A DNA stretch of 64,000 nucleotides from Lachnospiraceae bacterium OF09-6 (GTDB taxonomy: Bacteria; Bacillota; Clostridia; Lachnospirales; Lachnospiraceae), in assembly GCA_003435055.1 (NCBI GenBank), contig QUMM01000003.1:1-64000 (forward strand), read 5' to 3'. Made by a program: the position numbers and the translations under genes. Shown here piece after piece: positions 18,365-27,427 of the stretch (position 1 is the stretch's first letter; each line of letters starts with the position of its first letter). The notes under the pieces were generated by a model. The model saw only the letters and a program-made list of their open reading frames with translations. It did not search any database and was not told the DNA's origin.

Positions 18365-19633
18365 TTATACTTCTTCCAGAGGAATCACATGTCTCATCAG
18401 ATCCTCCAGCACTTCTCTTTCTCTGGTAAGTACTACCTGTCCATTTTCCCGAATCATAATCTCTGCCGGGCGCAGACGATTGTTGTAGTTGGAAGCCATG
18501 GTAAATCCATATGCGCCTGCATCCAGAATGCCAAGAACATCTCCTTTTTTTATCTCAGGAAGATCTCTGTCTTTTGCCAGAATGTCTCCGCTTTCGCAGA
18601 TATTTCCGACAATGGTCACAGTCTCTGTCTGCTCAGACGGTTCCTCTGTTCCACGGTATACTTCTACCCCATGATAAGAATCATACATGATCGGTCTCTG
18701 AAGTACATTGAATCCGCAGTCACACCCTACAAACTTCTTCTCATGGTTGTGCTTTACTGAGTGCACTGTAGACAGGATCACATTACTCTCTGCTGAAATA
18801 TAGCGACCCGGTTCAATACGAAGAGTAATCTGTTCTCCATATTCCTCTGCGAACTTGTACAGTGCCTTATCAATGGTCTGTCCCAGTTCTTTCAGATCCA
18901 GTGGCGCCTCATCAAATTCTTTCTCATATGGAATACCAAATCCACCGCCCATATCAACAAACCGAAGGCCTTTAAACTGTTTGGCGATCTCAAATAAAGC
19001 TGCGATGCTGGCAACAAATGCCTCCCCTGTCATAAACAGCGAGCCAATATGCTGATTGATACCGATCAGTTTTAAATCATATTTTTCAAGGAGTTCCTTG
19101 ACCTGCGGAATATACTTTGGTTCAATACCAAACTTTGTCTTCTTTCCGGCTGTTACTACCTTTTCGTGATGACCTGCCCCCACTCCCGGGTTAAAACGAA
19201 CTGCCACTTCATGTCCCGGTGCAATCTGTCCAAACTGTTCCAGCTGGCTCAGAGAATCTACACTGATGACAACTCCTTCTTTCACCGCATATTCCATCTC
19301 TTCGGCCGATACATTGTTGCAGATATAGAAGATCTGATCTGCACCAAATCCTGCTTTCTTTTCTATATAGATTTCGCCAGGAGACATGGCATCTACTTCC
19401 AGCCCCTCTGACCTGACTACCTGCAGAAATGCCAGTCCGCAATTTGCCTTTGCTGAATAATCTACTACAAAGTTCGGATAAGTTACCAGGTTCTTCAAAT
19501 CACGGCAGCGTTGTCTTAAAATTCTCTCATTGGTTACATATAATGGGGTACCGTACTTTTCAGCCAAAGCCACTGGATCCTGACCTTCCCAGAAATTCAT
19601 CTGATCCGTTACTTTGGTATATATCTTATTCAT
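18365..19633 (-). CDS. lysA: Diaminopimelate decarboxylase
   Basis: 422 aa, PLP fold type III. It converts meso-diaminopimelate to lysine. The PLP lysine is in VDYSAKANCGLAFLQ, the glycine loop in VDMGGGFGIPYEKEF, and the substrate-contact segment in CESGDILAKDRDLP. GGAGGATTATGACGAATG supplies the ribosome-binding site. It is divergent from a LysR-family gene, the same arrangement as the lysR-lysA pair of enteric bacteria, so lysine-responsive control is plausible but unproven. Confidence 0.95.
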   Translation of the reverse strand: MNKIYTKVTDQMNFWEGQDPVALAEKYGTPLYVTNERILRQRCRDLKNLVTYPNFVVDYSAKANCGLAFLQVVRSEGLEVDAMSPGEIYIEKKAGFGADQIFYICNNVSAEEMEYAVKEGVVISVDSLSQLEQFGQIAPGHEVAVRFNPGVGAGHHEKVVTAGKKTKFGIEPKYIPQVKELLEKYDLKLIGINQHIGSLFMTGEAFVASIAALFEIAKQFKGLRFVDMGGGFGIPYEKEFDEAPLDLKELGQTIDKALYKFAEEYGEQITLRIEPGRYISAESNVILSTVHSVKHNHEKKFVGCDCGFNVLQRPIMYDSYHGVEVYRGTEEPSEQTETVTIVGNICESGDILAKDRDLPEIKKGDVLGILDAGAYGFTMASNYNNRLRPAEIMIRENGQVVLTREREVLEDLMRHVIPLEEV

Positions 19634-19750
19634 TCGTCATAATCCTCCTTGAAAATTCAACTCTCTATTGACTTATTATAATGATGGCTGTAAAATTTGT
19701 ATAATGAATTTTATAAAAACGTTTATTTACGATTTCGATAAGAGGGACCC

Positions 19751-20631
19751 ATGAATATAGAAAATTTAAAGACATTTATCACGCTTTCCGAACTGAAGAA
19801 TTTTACCCAGACTGCTGACCGTTACTTTATCGTTCAGTCTACTGTAACCAACCGTATTATGGAGCTGGAAAAAGAGCTGGGCAAAAAGCTTTTCATCCGC
19901 AATCGCAAAAATGTAGAACTGACCGAAGAGGGACAGCATTTTCTTGCTTACGCCAAACGAATTGTTGCTCTTGAAGCATCTGCCATCGAAGAATTAAGTA
20001 TGCTTCATACTTTTCCGAGAATCTTCGTATCGGAACAGTAAATACTGTATATGACTGCTATCTCATTGATCCGATTACTGCGTTTGTTAAAAATCATAAA
20101 GATATATCCGTAAAGGTAATTGTGGATCATTCTGGTCCACTCCTTCGTATGCTTCAGGATGGCACAGTAGATGTCGCCTTTTCTTATGTACCTCTGAAGA
20201 AGTCCGGCTTTATCTGCAAGCCTTTTATGTCAGATGAGCTGCTTCTGGTTACTTCCCCGGTACATCAGGAATATATGGACGGCATCACACAGAACCAGCT
20301 GTCTGAGATCGGTTATCTGTACTGTGATTTTATGGTACACGATAATGGTACTTTTATCCGTGACCTGTTTCCGAAGAATTTTTCTTTCTCTTTTGAGATT
20401 GATAAGTTGACCCATCTTCCGCATTATCTCATAGAAGGAATCGGTTATACTTTTCTGCCTAGAAGCCTCGTGCAGTCTTATTTGGATAATGGTTCTCTGG
20501 TTTCGATTCCTCTGAAGGGTTTTGAGGCTCCGGAGGTACAAAGTTTTGTTATTGTTCCTGAGAATAAAGCGGAAGTACTATCCATTGACCGTTTTCTTCA
20601 TGAATTGCCGGAGGAGGAACGCATCGAATGA
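19751..20631 (+). CDS. LysR-family transcriptional regulator (frame broken once)
   Basis: N-terminal winged helix (ENLKTFITLSELKNFTQTADRY) is in one frame up to 20041; the LysR substrate-binding domain is in another (20122-20631 and upstream). Adding one T to the T4 run at 20011-20014 joins them as LHTFSENLRIGTVNTVYD and gives 293 aa, the standard LysR length. It is divergent from lysA, so it may regulate lysA. It overlaps the next gene by 4 nt. Confidence 0.88.
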
Positions 20632-20852
20632 AAAAAATGAAACGTCTACTGGCTCTGGTTACCGTGTTCATTCTGGTAGCTCTTTATGCTGCAGCTCTTA
20701 TTTTTGCGCTGATTGACAGCCCGTGGGCTTTCTCTGTATTCAAAGCCTGCATTGGCATGACCGTTGTTCTGCCTTGTTTGTTGTACATTTATCTGTGGAT
20801 TTACAAGGTCCTGAATAAAAACTCTCACAACGAGGAATCTTCTGAAAAATAA
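20628..20852 (+). CDS. Small two-helix membrane protein
   Basis: 74 aa: a basic start, a hydrophobic segment at residues ~6-26, a second at ~38-60, and a charged tail. The start codon overlaps the stop of the LysR gene (ATGA), so the two are coupled. Family not recognised. A terminator follows immediately. Confidence 0.6.
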   Translation: MKKMKRLLALVTVFILVALYAAALIFALIDSPWAFSVFKACIGMTVVLPCLLYIYLWIYKVLNKNSHNEESSEK

Positions 20853-20855
20853 ACC

Positions 20856-20894
20856 AAAAAGTCGATTTGCAAATCTGCAAATCGACTTTTCTTT
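20856..20894. terminator. Bidirectional terminator
   Basis: AAAAAGTCGATTTGCA / TGCAAATCGACTTTTC with a 4-nt loop between the convergent small membrane gene and purA. Confidence 0.9.
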
Positions 20895-20915
20895 TCTCAG
20901 AGTCTGTGCTCTGTA

Positions 20916-22199
20916 TTATTTTACATTTCTATAGATGATATCATGTCTTCCAGGGCCATTGGATACCATAGTGATAGGGAATCCGATCTGTTCTTCGATG
21001 AACTCGATATATTTTCTGCAGTTTTCTGGAAGATCTTCGTAGTTCTTAATGCCACGAATATCCGTCTTCCATCCCGGAAGCTTTTTCAGAACTGGTTTTG
21101 CTTTTTCCAGCTTCGCTGTAGTAGGGAAATCAGTGGTCACTTCTCCATCAATCTCGTAACCAACACAAACAGGGATCTCATCCAGATAGCCAAGTACATC
21201 CAATACGGTAAATGCCACGTCGGTTGTTCCCTGAATACGGCAGCCATACTTGGATGCAACACAGTCAAACCATCCCATACGTCTTGGACGCCCTGTGGTT
21301 GCTCCGAATTCTCCGCCATCTCCACCTCTCTTACGCAGTTCATCGGCTTCATCACCGAAGATCTCGCTGACAAATGCACCTGCTCCAACTGCACTGGAGT
21401 ATGCCTTTACTACAGTCACAATCTTCTTAATCTCATATGGTGGAATACCTGCACCGATCGCGCCATATGCTGCCAGTGTAGAGGATGATGTAACCATTGG
21501 ATAAATACCATGATCCGGATCTTTCAGAGATCCCAGCTGGCCTTCCAGCAGAATCTTCTTACCTTCCTTAATCGCATTCCACAGGTATGCAGATGTATCA
21601 CATACGAACGGCTCTACCATCTTCTTATAATTATGCAGTTCTTCCAGTAAATCTTCCGGCTTCAGTTCCGGCTTATGATAAAGATGCTTCAAAGTTACAT
21701 TCTTCTGTTCACAGATACGAACTACTTTCTCTTTTAACAGATCTTCATCGAACAGTTCGCTTACCTGGAAACCGATTTTTGCATATTTATCTGAATAAAA
21801 TGGGGCAATTCCTGATTTTGTGGAACCAAAAGACTTACCACCCAGACGTTCTTCTTCGTACTGATCAAATAAAATGTGATAAGACATCACCATCTGTGCT
21901 CTGTCAGATACCAGAATCTTTGGCATTGGAACACCACGATCCACAATACTCTTTACTTCATTGAACAAAACAGGAATGTTCAGGGCCACACCATTTCCAA
22001 TAATGCTGGTTGTGTGATTGTAGAAAACACCTGACGGTAATGTGTGTAATGCGAACTTACCATAATCGTTCACGATCGTATGTCCGGCATTTGCGCCACC
22101 CTGGAAACGTACAATAATATCCGCTTCTTCAGCAAGCATATCTGTGATCTTTCCCTTACCTTCATCTCCCCAGTTTGCTCCAACTACTGCCTGTACCAT
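20916..22199 (-). CDS. purA: Adenylosuccinate synthetase
   Basis: 427 aa. GTP-dependent condensation of IMP and aspartate to adenylosuccinate. The N-terminal GANWGDEGKGK loop, the catalytic histidine in GGANAGHT and the GRPRRMGWFD segment are all present. It has its own promoter (22331-22359) and so is not simply part of the purF-purB transcript. Confidence 0.97.
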   Translation of the reverse strand: MVQAVVGANWGDEGKGKITDMLAEEADIIVRFQGGANAGHTIVNDYGKFALHTLPSGVFYNHTTSIIGNGVALNIPVLFNEVKSIVDRGVPMPKILVSDRAQMVMSYHILFDQYEEERLGGKSFGSTKSGIAPFYSDKYAKIGFQVSELFDEDLLKEKVVRICEQKNVTLKHLYHKPELKPEDLLEELHNYKKMVEPFVCDTSAYLWNAIKEGKKILLEGQLGSLKDPDHGIYPMVTSSSTLAAYGAIGAGIPPYEIKKIVTVVKAYSSAVGAGAFVSEIFGDEADELRKRGGDGGEFGATTGRPRRMGWFDCVASKYGCRIQGTTDVAFTVLDVLGYLDEIPVCVGYEIDGEVTTDFPTTAKLEKAKPVLKKLPGWKTDIRGIKNYEDLPENCRKYIEFIEEQIGFPITMVSNGPGRHDIIYRNVK

Positions 22200-22330
22200 A
22201 ATTTCCTCCGTTTAAACATTGCTAACTACCCGGAACAGATACGTCCCAGGCAGTCTACATAATCACGTTACTTGTATCATCAGTGTATTTGCTCCGTTCA
22301 TGATCCTGCACAGGACACATACACATGAAT

Positions 22331-22359
22331 ATTATAACCTATCGTGTACTGATTGTACA
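22331..22359 (-). promoter_or_regulatory. purA promoter
   Basis: Minus strand -35 TGTACA (22354-22359), 17-nt spacer, -10 TATAAT (22331-22336), in the 218-nt purB-purA gap. An inverted repeat GGATTGC / GCAATCC (about 22379-22412), without a U tract, precedes it. Confidence 0.65.
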
Positions 22360-22417
22360 CCCCTTTTTTTGATACCCTGCGGATTGCTCCGTGCTATGCA
22401 CTCCCGCAATCCTGGTA

Positions 22418-23848
22418 TTACACATTAATTTCAGCTTTCATTCCCAGTACTTCTTTATTGGCTTCCAGTACCGGATTTACCACATCTCTTAAGAAGACAT
22501 CCACCTGGCGTGGTGCTCTTCCCACATATTTGGATGGATCCATAGACTTCTTCAGGTCTTCCAGAGTAAGATTGAATGCCGGATCTGCTGCAATCAGTTC
22601 CAGCAGATTGTTATCTTTGCCTTCTACCTTGACAGTCTTTCCTGCTTCCATAGACAGTTCACGGATTCTTTCATGAAGTTCCTGTCTGTCTCCACCTGCC
22701 TTCACTGCATCCATCATAATATTCTCAGTTGCCATAAATGGCAGTTCTGCCATCATATGTTTCTCAATTACCTTTGGATATACCACCAGACCATCTACTA
22801 CATTCAGACAAAGATCCAGAATACCGTCAATAGCAAGGAATCCTTCTGGAATGGACAGTCTCTTGTTGGCAGAATCATCCAGTGTCCGTTCAAACCACTG
22901 GGTAGCAGATGTAATCGCCGGATTCAAAGCATCACACAGTACATAGCGGGACAGAGAAGCAATCCGTTCACTTCTCATCGGATTTCTCTTATAAGCCATG
23001 GCTGAGGAACCGATCTGCGTCTTTTCAAATGGTTCTTCCACTTCTTTTAAATGCTGCAGAAGACGGATATCATTAGACATCTTATGGGCACTTGCTGCAA
23101 TACCTGCCAGGATATTCAGGACTCTGGTGTCCACTTTTCTGGAATAAGTCTGTCCAGATACCGGATAGCAAGCTTCAAATCCCATCTTCTTTGCAATCAT
23201 CGGATCAATCTTATCGATAGTTTCCTGATCTCCTTCAAACAGTTCCAGGAAGCTGGCCTGTGTTCCTGTGGTTCCCTTGCTTCCCAGAAGCTTTAAGGTT
23301 CCCTGTACATAAGTCAGATCTTCCAGATCCATCAGAAATTCCTGCAGCCACAGGGTCGCTCTCTTTCCAACTGTTGTCGGCTGTGCCGGCTGGAAATGAG
23401 TAAATGCCAGTGTTGGCTGATTCTTGTAGGTATCGGCAAATTTTGCCAGCTCCGCAATAACATTCACCAGCTTTTTGCGAACCAGCTTCAGAGCCTCTGA
23501 CATCACGATAATATCTGTATTATCTCCTACATAGCAGGAAGTTGCGCCCAGATGAATAATTCCCTTTGCCTTTGGACACTGCACGCCATATGCGTATACA
23601 TGAGACATTACGTCATGGCGGACAATCTTTTCTCTTTCTTTTGCCACATCATAGTTAATATCTTCTGCATGGGTCTTCAGTTCATCGATCTGTTCCTGTG
23701 TAATGTTCAGTCCCAGTTCTTTTTCTGTCTCTGCCAGTGCAATCCACAGCTTTCTCCAGGTGCGGAACTTCATGTCAGGTGAAAAAATATACTGCATTTC
23801 CCTGCTTGCATATCTCTCTGATAATGGGCTCTGATATCTGTCGTTCAT
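22418..23848 (-). CDS. purB: Adenylosuccinate lyase
   Basis: 476 aa from the ATG at 23848, which follows GAAAGGATAACAAAT; the frame is open a little further upstream. It catalyses two fumarate-releasing steps in purine synthesis. The superfamily signature is present as GSSAMAYKRNPMRSE, with HDVMSHV and GTTGTQASF upstream. It lies 56 nt after purF. Confidence 0.96.
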   Translation of the reverse strand: MNDRYQSPLSERYASREMQYIFSPDMKFRTWRKLWIALAETEKELGLNITQEQIDELKTHAEDINYDVAKEREKIVRHDVMSHVYAYGVQCPKAKGIIHLGATSCYVGDNTDIIVMSEALKLVRKKLVNVIAELAKFADTYKNQPTLAFTHFQPAQPTTVGKRATLWLQEFLMDLEDLTYVQGTLKLLGSKGTTGTQASFLELFEGDQETIDKIDPMIAKKMGFEACYPVSGQTYSRKVDTRVLNILAGIAASAHKMSNDIRLLQHLKEVEEPFEKTQIGSSAMAYKRNPMRSERIASLSRYVLCDALNPAITSATQWFERTLDDSANKRLSIPEGFLAIDGILDLCLNVVDGLVVYPKVIEKHMMAELPFMATENIMMDAVKAGGDRQELHERIRELSMEAGKTVKVEGKDNNLLELIAADPAFNLTLEDLKKSMDPSKYVGRAPRQVDVFLRDVVNPVLEANKEVLGMKAEINV

Positions 23849-23904
23849 ATTTGTTATCCTTTCATATCTGTTCTTGTATAATATTGGTATTAGCTTCTGC
23901 CGTT

Positions 23905-25362
23905 TCACCGGCCTTTATTTTTCATATTCTCCACGAATATCATCCTCTGGCGGTTCCATCGGATACTTTCCTGTAAAACAGCCTGGCAGATATCCAGACC
24001 ATTTACCAGTTCTTTCAGTCGGTCAATCTGCAGATATCCAAGACTGTCTGCACCGATCATCTGCCGAATCTCTTCCACTGAACGATTATAGGCAATCAGC
24101 TGCTCTCTCGCCGGTACATCGGTACCGAAATAGCATGGCCACAGAAATGGCGGTGAGCTGACGCGCATATGTACCTCTCTGGCTCCCGCATCCCTGAGCA
24201 TCTTTACAATACGGTCGCTGGTCGTTCCACGGACGATGGAATCATCTATCATAATGACTCTCTTCCCTGCAACTGCTTCTCTGAGTACATTCAGTTTAAT
24301 CTTTACACTGGACTCTCTGGTACTCTGCTTCGGCTTAATAAAGGTTCGTCCCACATAACTGTTTTTCACAAATGCTGTTCCATATGGAATGCCAGATTCC
24401 ATTGCATAGCCCATGGCTGCTGCATTACCAGACTCTGGTACTCCTACTACAATATCTGCTTCCACCGGTGAATCCATGGCAAGGAATCTTCCTGCCTTGA
24501 TCCTGGATCCATACACGCTGACACCATCGATATGGCTGTCCGGTCTTGCAAAATAGATATATTCAAAAATACAACGTGCCTGCTGTTCCTTTGGCAGACA
24601 CATGGAGGTATCCGACTTAATGCCGTCTTTGGTAATGGTTACCACTTCCCCCGGTTCAACATCTCGGATATATTCTGCTCCCAGGGTCTCCAGAGCGCAG
24701 GTCTCAGAAGTGATAATATAAGCATTATCTCTTCTTCCGATACAAAGCGGTTTAAATCCGTAAGGGTCTCTTGCTCCAATCAGCTTTCTCGGTGACATAA
24801 TCACCAGTGAATAGGCTCCCCTGATCTTCTTCATAGCATTGAGCACAGCGCTCTCTACATTTTTCGTCTTCACACGTTCCCGTGCAATATGATATGCCAC
24901 AACTTCTGAATCAATGGTTGTCTGGAAAATCGCACCGGAGTAGGCAAGTTCTTTTCTCAGTTCCGGCGCATTGATCAAATTTCCATTATGAGCAAGTGCA
25001 AGCGTGCCTTTTACATAGTTTAAAACCAAAGGCTGTGCATTCTCCCGGGTACTTGCTCCTGCAGTAGAATACCGGACATGTCCCACTCCGATATCTCCCT
25101 TCATCCGTTCCAGCTCATCACCGGTAAATACCTCATTCACCAGCCCCATTCCCTTATAGGAGGTTACCTTTCCTTTCGGACCATTGGTTTCACTGACTGC
25201 GATACCACAGCTTTCCTGTCCACGGTGCTGCAGTGCAAACAGTCCATAGTAAATCGATGCCGCTACATCTTTTCCATCCAAGTCATACATCCCAAATACG
25301 CCACATTCTTCACGCAGCTTTTCTTCTACTTCCATCTGCTGATGGACCCCTGGTTTTTTCAT
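23905..25362 (-). CDS. purF: Amidophosphoribosyltransferase
   Basis: 485 aa. First committed step of purine synthesis: PRPP plus glutamine to phosphoribosylamine. Ntn-hydrolase glutaminase domain with the catalytic cysteine in REECGVFG (residue 20, so a propeptide is predicted), GLFALQHRGQES and HNGNL. C-terminal PRPP loop VIMIDDSIVRGTTS. A promoter lies at 25399-25427. purB follows directly. Confidence 0.96.
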   Translation of the reverse strand: MKKPGVHQQMEVEEKLREECGVFGMYDLDGKDVAASIYYGLFALQHRGQESCGIAVSETNGPKGKVTSYKGMGLVNEVFTGDELERMKGDIGVGHVRYSTAGASTRENAQPLVLNYVKGTLALAHNGNLINAPELRKELAYSGAIFQTTIDSEVVAYHIARERVKTKNVESAVLNAMKKIRGAYSLVIMSPRKLIGARDPYGFKPLCIGRRDNAYIITSETCALETLGAEYIRDVEPGEVVTITKDGIKSDTSMCLPKEQQARCIFEYIYFARPDSHIDGVSVYGSRIKAGRFLAMDSPVEADIVVGVPESGNAAAMGYAMESGIPYGTAFVKNSYVGRTFIKPKQSTRESSVKIKLNVLREAVAGKRVIMIDDSIVRGTTSDRIVKMLRDAGAREVHMRVSSPPFLWPCYFGTDVPAREQLIAYNRSVEEIRQMIGADSLGYLQIDRLKELVNGLDICQAVLQESIRWNRQRMIFVENMKNKGR

Positions 25363-25398
25363 AAGACATCTCCTCGCTTAATAGTTACTTTCCAACCT

Positions 25399-25427
25399 AC
25401 TATAACTTATGAATTTTCAAAATACAA
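25399..25427 (-). promoter_or_regulatory. purF promoter
   Basis: Minus strand -35 TTGTAT (25422-25427), 17-nt spacer, -10 TATAGT (25399-25404), with a GCGAGGAGATG ribosome-binding region before purF. Confidence 0.55.
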
Positions 25428-25436
25428 GCCATAATT

Positions 25437-26236
25437 TCACATTCCAAAAGCGGTATTCCTGAGATATTCATCTTTTCTGCTCTGAATTTCTTTCTCTGCG
25501 CCTTCTTTTTGTGCCTTTTCTTTTTCAGTCAGTTCCATGCCTTCCTGTATCAGCGCCCGGGTATCTTCCCACAATTCCATAGCGTCACTTCGGTCTGCCC
25601 GGATCTGGGTCAGCCTTTGCTGATACTGTTTCTCTGACAGGAACAGAGGCAGGATCCGCAGGTATTTTTCATATACTTTTTTGGACTTCATCACTTGGTA
25701 AGAATTCCACAGGCAGTCCGCCGCTTCTTCAAACTCAAACAGATGTGCATAGCTGCAGCCATATTTTCCAGTACTGCTGCATAAAACTGCATTCCCATCT
25801 TTCCGTTTTTCTGCTGCTGTGTGATCTTTTCGTATTCTCTTAACGCAATCACATAGCGGCCAAATTCCACCAGGTAATCCGCTTTCATTTTTCTTCTGAC
25901 TTCTTCCGGCTCTGTGAGGATCTCTGTGAACTGCTCCTGAAAAAGACGAAATTCCTGCTTATCCAGATATCCACATTCCTGAAAAATCGGAGACAAAAAC
26001 TCCGTATAAGTCTCCCGTTCCAGTGCACGAAGCAGACGATTCTGCAGTTTCACCAGCCCAAGTTCTGTTCCAATCCATCTGCACAGGGTTACATTTACCA
26101 CAGATTCATCAATCAGATATACATAATGGCTGAAATAATAACACAATTCTTCCAGCGAGTATATGTTCCTTCCGATGCTCTCTATGTAGAATGGTCTCAC
26201 GGCACATTCTGTTCTGCATAGATAATATCCACTCAT
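25437..26236 (-). CDS. Helical protein of the DUF5716/DUF5717 operon (frame broken once)
   Basis: The start at 26236 follows GAAAGGAG. The frame as written stops at 25691 in a poor-quality tail, while a second frame continues from about 25750 to 25437. Adding one base near 25751-25753 (GCAGCTATG to GCAGC-x-TATG) joins them as AYAHLFEFEEAADCLWNSYQ, giving 266 aa. The central part looks like a tetratricopeptide-type helical repeat. Conserved in Lachnospiraceae next to DUF5716/DUF5717; no function known to me. Confidence 0.72.
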
Positions 26237-26268
26237 TTTGTCAGGCTCCTTTCTCACACCTTCCGGCA

Positions 26269-27414
26269 CTACTCCATATTCAGGACACTCTCCCAGGTCA
26301 GTCCAGAAGACGGGAAGAACTCTCCAAATCCCAGATCTTTTATTCTGACTCTGCAGGTTGTTGCTGATTCAAATTCCAGCTGCAGGCGCAGTCTGGTCGT
26401 CTTAGGCGGCCGGTCTGGCAGACCATCCAGTTTAATACTGAAGCTTGACGCATCTCCGCCTCGCAGCGAACGTGCATACAGCACCAGTTCTTTGCCCTCT
26501 TTCAGAAGAATCTCACAGCTGCACTGTGCTTCATACCAGTTGATTCCCGCACTGATCAACATATAATCTGTATTTTGCCCTCTGATATCCATCTGCATAC
26601 CGATATTGTATTCCACCATATCTTCACTGGCATACAAATAATTGTCCAGATTCTTTCCGATGTGCAGTCTTCTGCACATGGCATAACATGCCCCTTTTGT
26701 ATACAGATTTCTTCCCTGAAAAACATGGCGTTTTCTGCACAGATATTGCAGAGACTCCACAGCCCAGGTCTTGTCAAAACTGTCTCCGATCAGAAAAGTG
26801 GACGACACCACTTCTTCCCGAAAAGTATTCTGAATCAGCTCCAGAAACTTCTGGTCTCTTCTGGTGTCCCATTCTTCACTGCTTCGTCCGGAAGGATAGC
26901 CCAGTTCCACTTTTTCTCCTGGCAGGACACGCACCAGAGCAGGCTTTGTTCTGCTGTCTGTCTTCATCAGCCAGGAAGAAATATGAGACTGATTATATTC
27001 GAATAAAGCAGATGCGTGATACCACAGTTCTTTTTTCTGATTCAGTACATAATAGAAAAAACTCTCCCGATAACTTTGCAGAAAAAGATTTTCTCCTGGA
27101 ATTCCCAGTTTTTCTGCTGCGCTGCGAATACGGCAAATCCATGGCTGGCGTATTTCCCGCATTGTTACCATCATATACACTTCTGACATCTCCATCGCAG
27201 GATTCAGATATCCCAGGCATTTTTTTATAAAATCTGCCAGTTCGTCGGTCTGTTTCTTCCCATTCTCTGCCAACAGTCCGTCTGGGGTAGGAATCAGATA
27301 TTTATCCTGATTTTCTGCAATGCTGACCGATTCCGGTTCTCCGGTCCGTTCACTGTAATAAGAAATCTGTGAATGTTCCTTTTCGAGATCCAGTCCTATG
27401 ATTGTTCTTCTCAT
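26269..27414 (-). CDS. DUF5716 family protein, actin-like N-terminus
   Basis: 381 aa. The opening RRTIIGLDLEKEHSQISYYSE resembles the phosphate-1 loop of ASKHA (actin/Hsp70/sugar kinase) proteins, and the order of the following segments is compatible with that fold, but I cannot confirm the other nucleotide motifs. The C-terminal ~100 residues look like a beta-rich domain. It lies 13 nt after the DUF5717 gene and its stop abuts the next gene. Assigned to DUF5716 from memory of the family. Confidence 0.7.
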   Translation of the reverse strand: MRRTIIGLDLEKEHSQISYYSERTGEPESVSIAENQDKYLIPTPDGLLAENGKKQTDELADFIKKCLGYLNPAMEMSEVYMMVTMREIRQPWICRIRSAAEKLGIPGENLFLQSYRESFFYYVLNQKKELWYHASALFEYNQSHISSWLMKTDSRTKPALVRVLPGEKVELGYPSGRSSEEWDTRRDQKFLELIQNTFREEVVSSTFLIGDSFDKTWAVESLQYLCRKRHVFQGRNLYTKGACYAMCRRLHIGKNLDNYLYASEDMVEYNIGMQMDIRGQNTDYMLISAGINWYEAQCSCEILLKEGKELVLYARSLRGGDASSFSIKLDGLPDRPPKTTRLRLQLEFESATTCRVRIKDLGFGEFFPSSGLTWESVLNME

Positions 27415-27427
27415 GTTTCGCTCCTGT

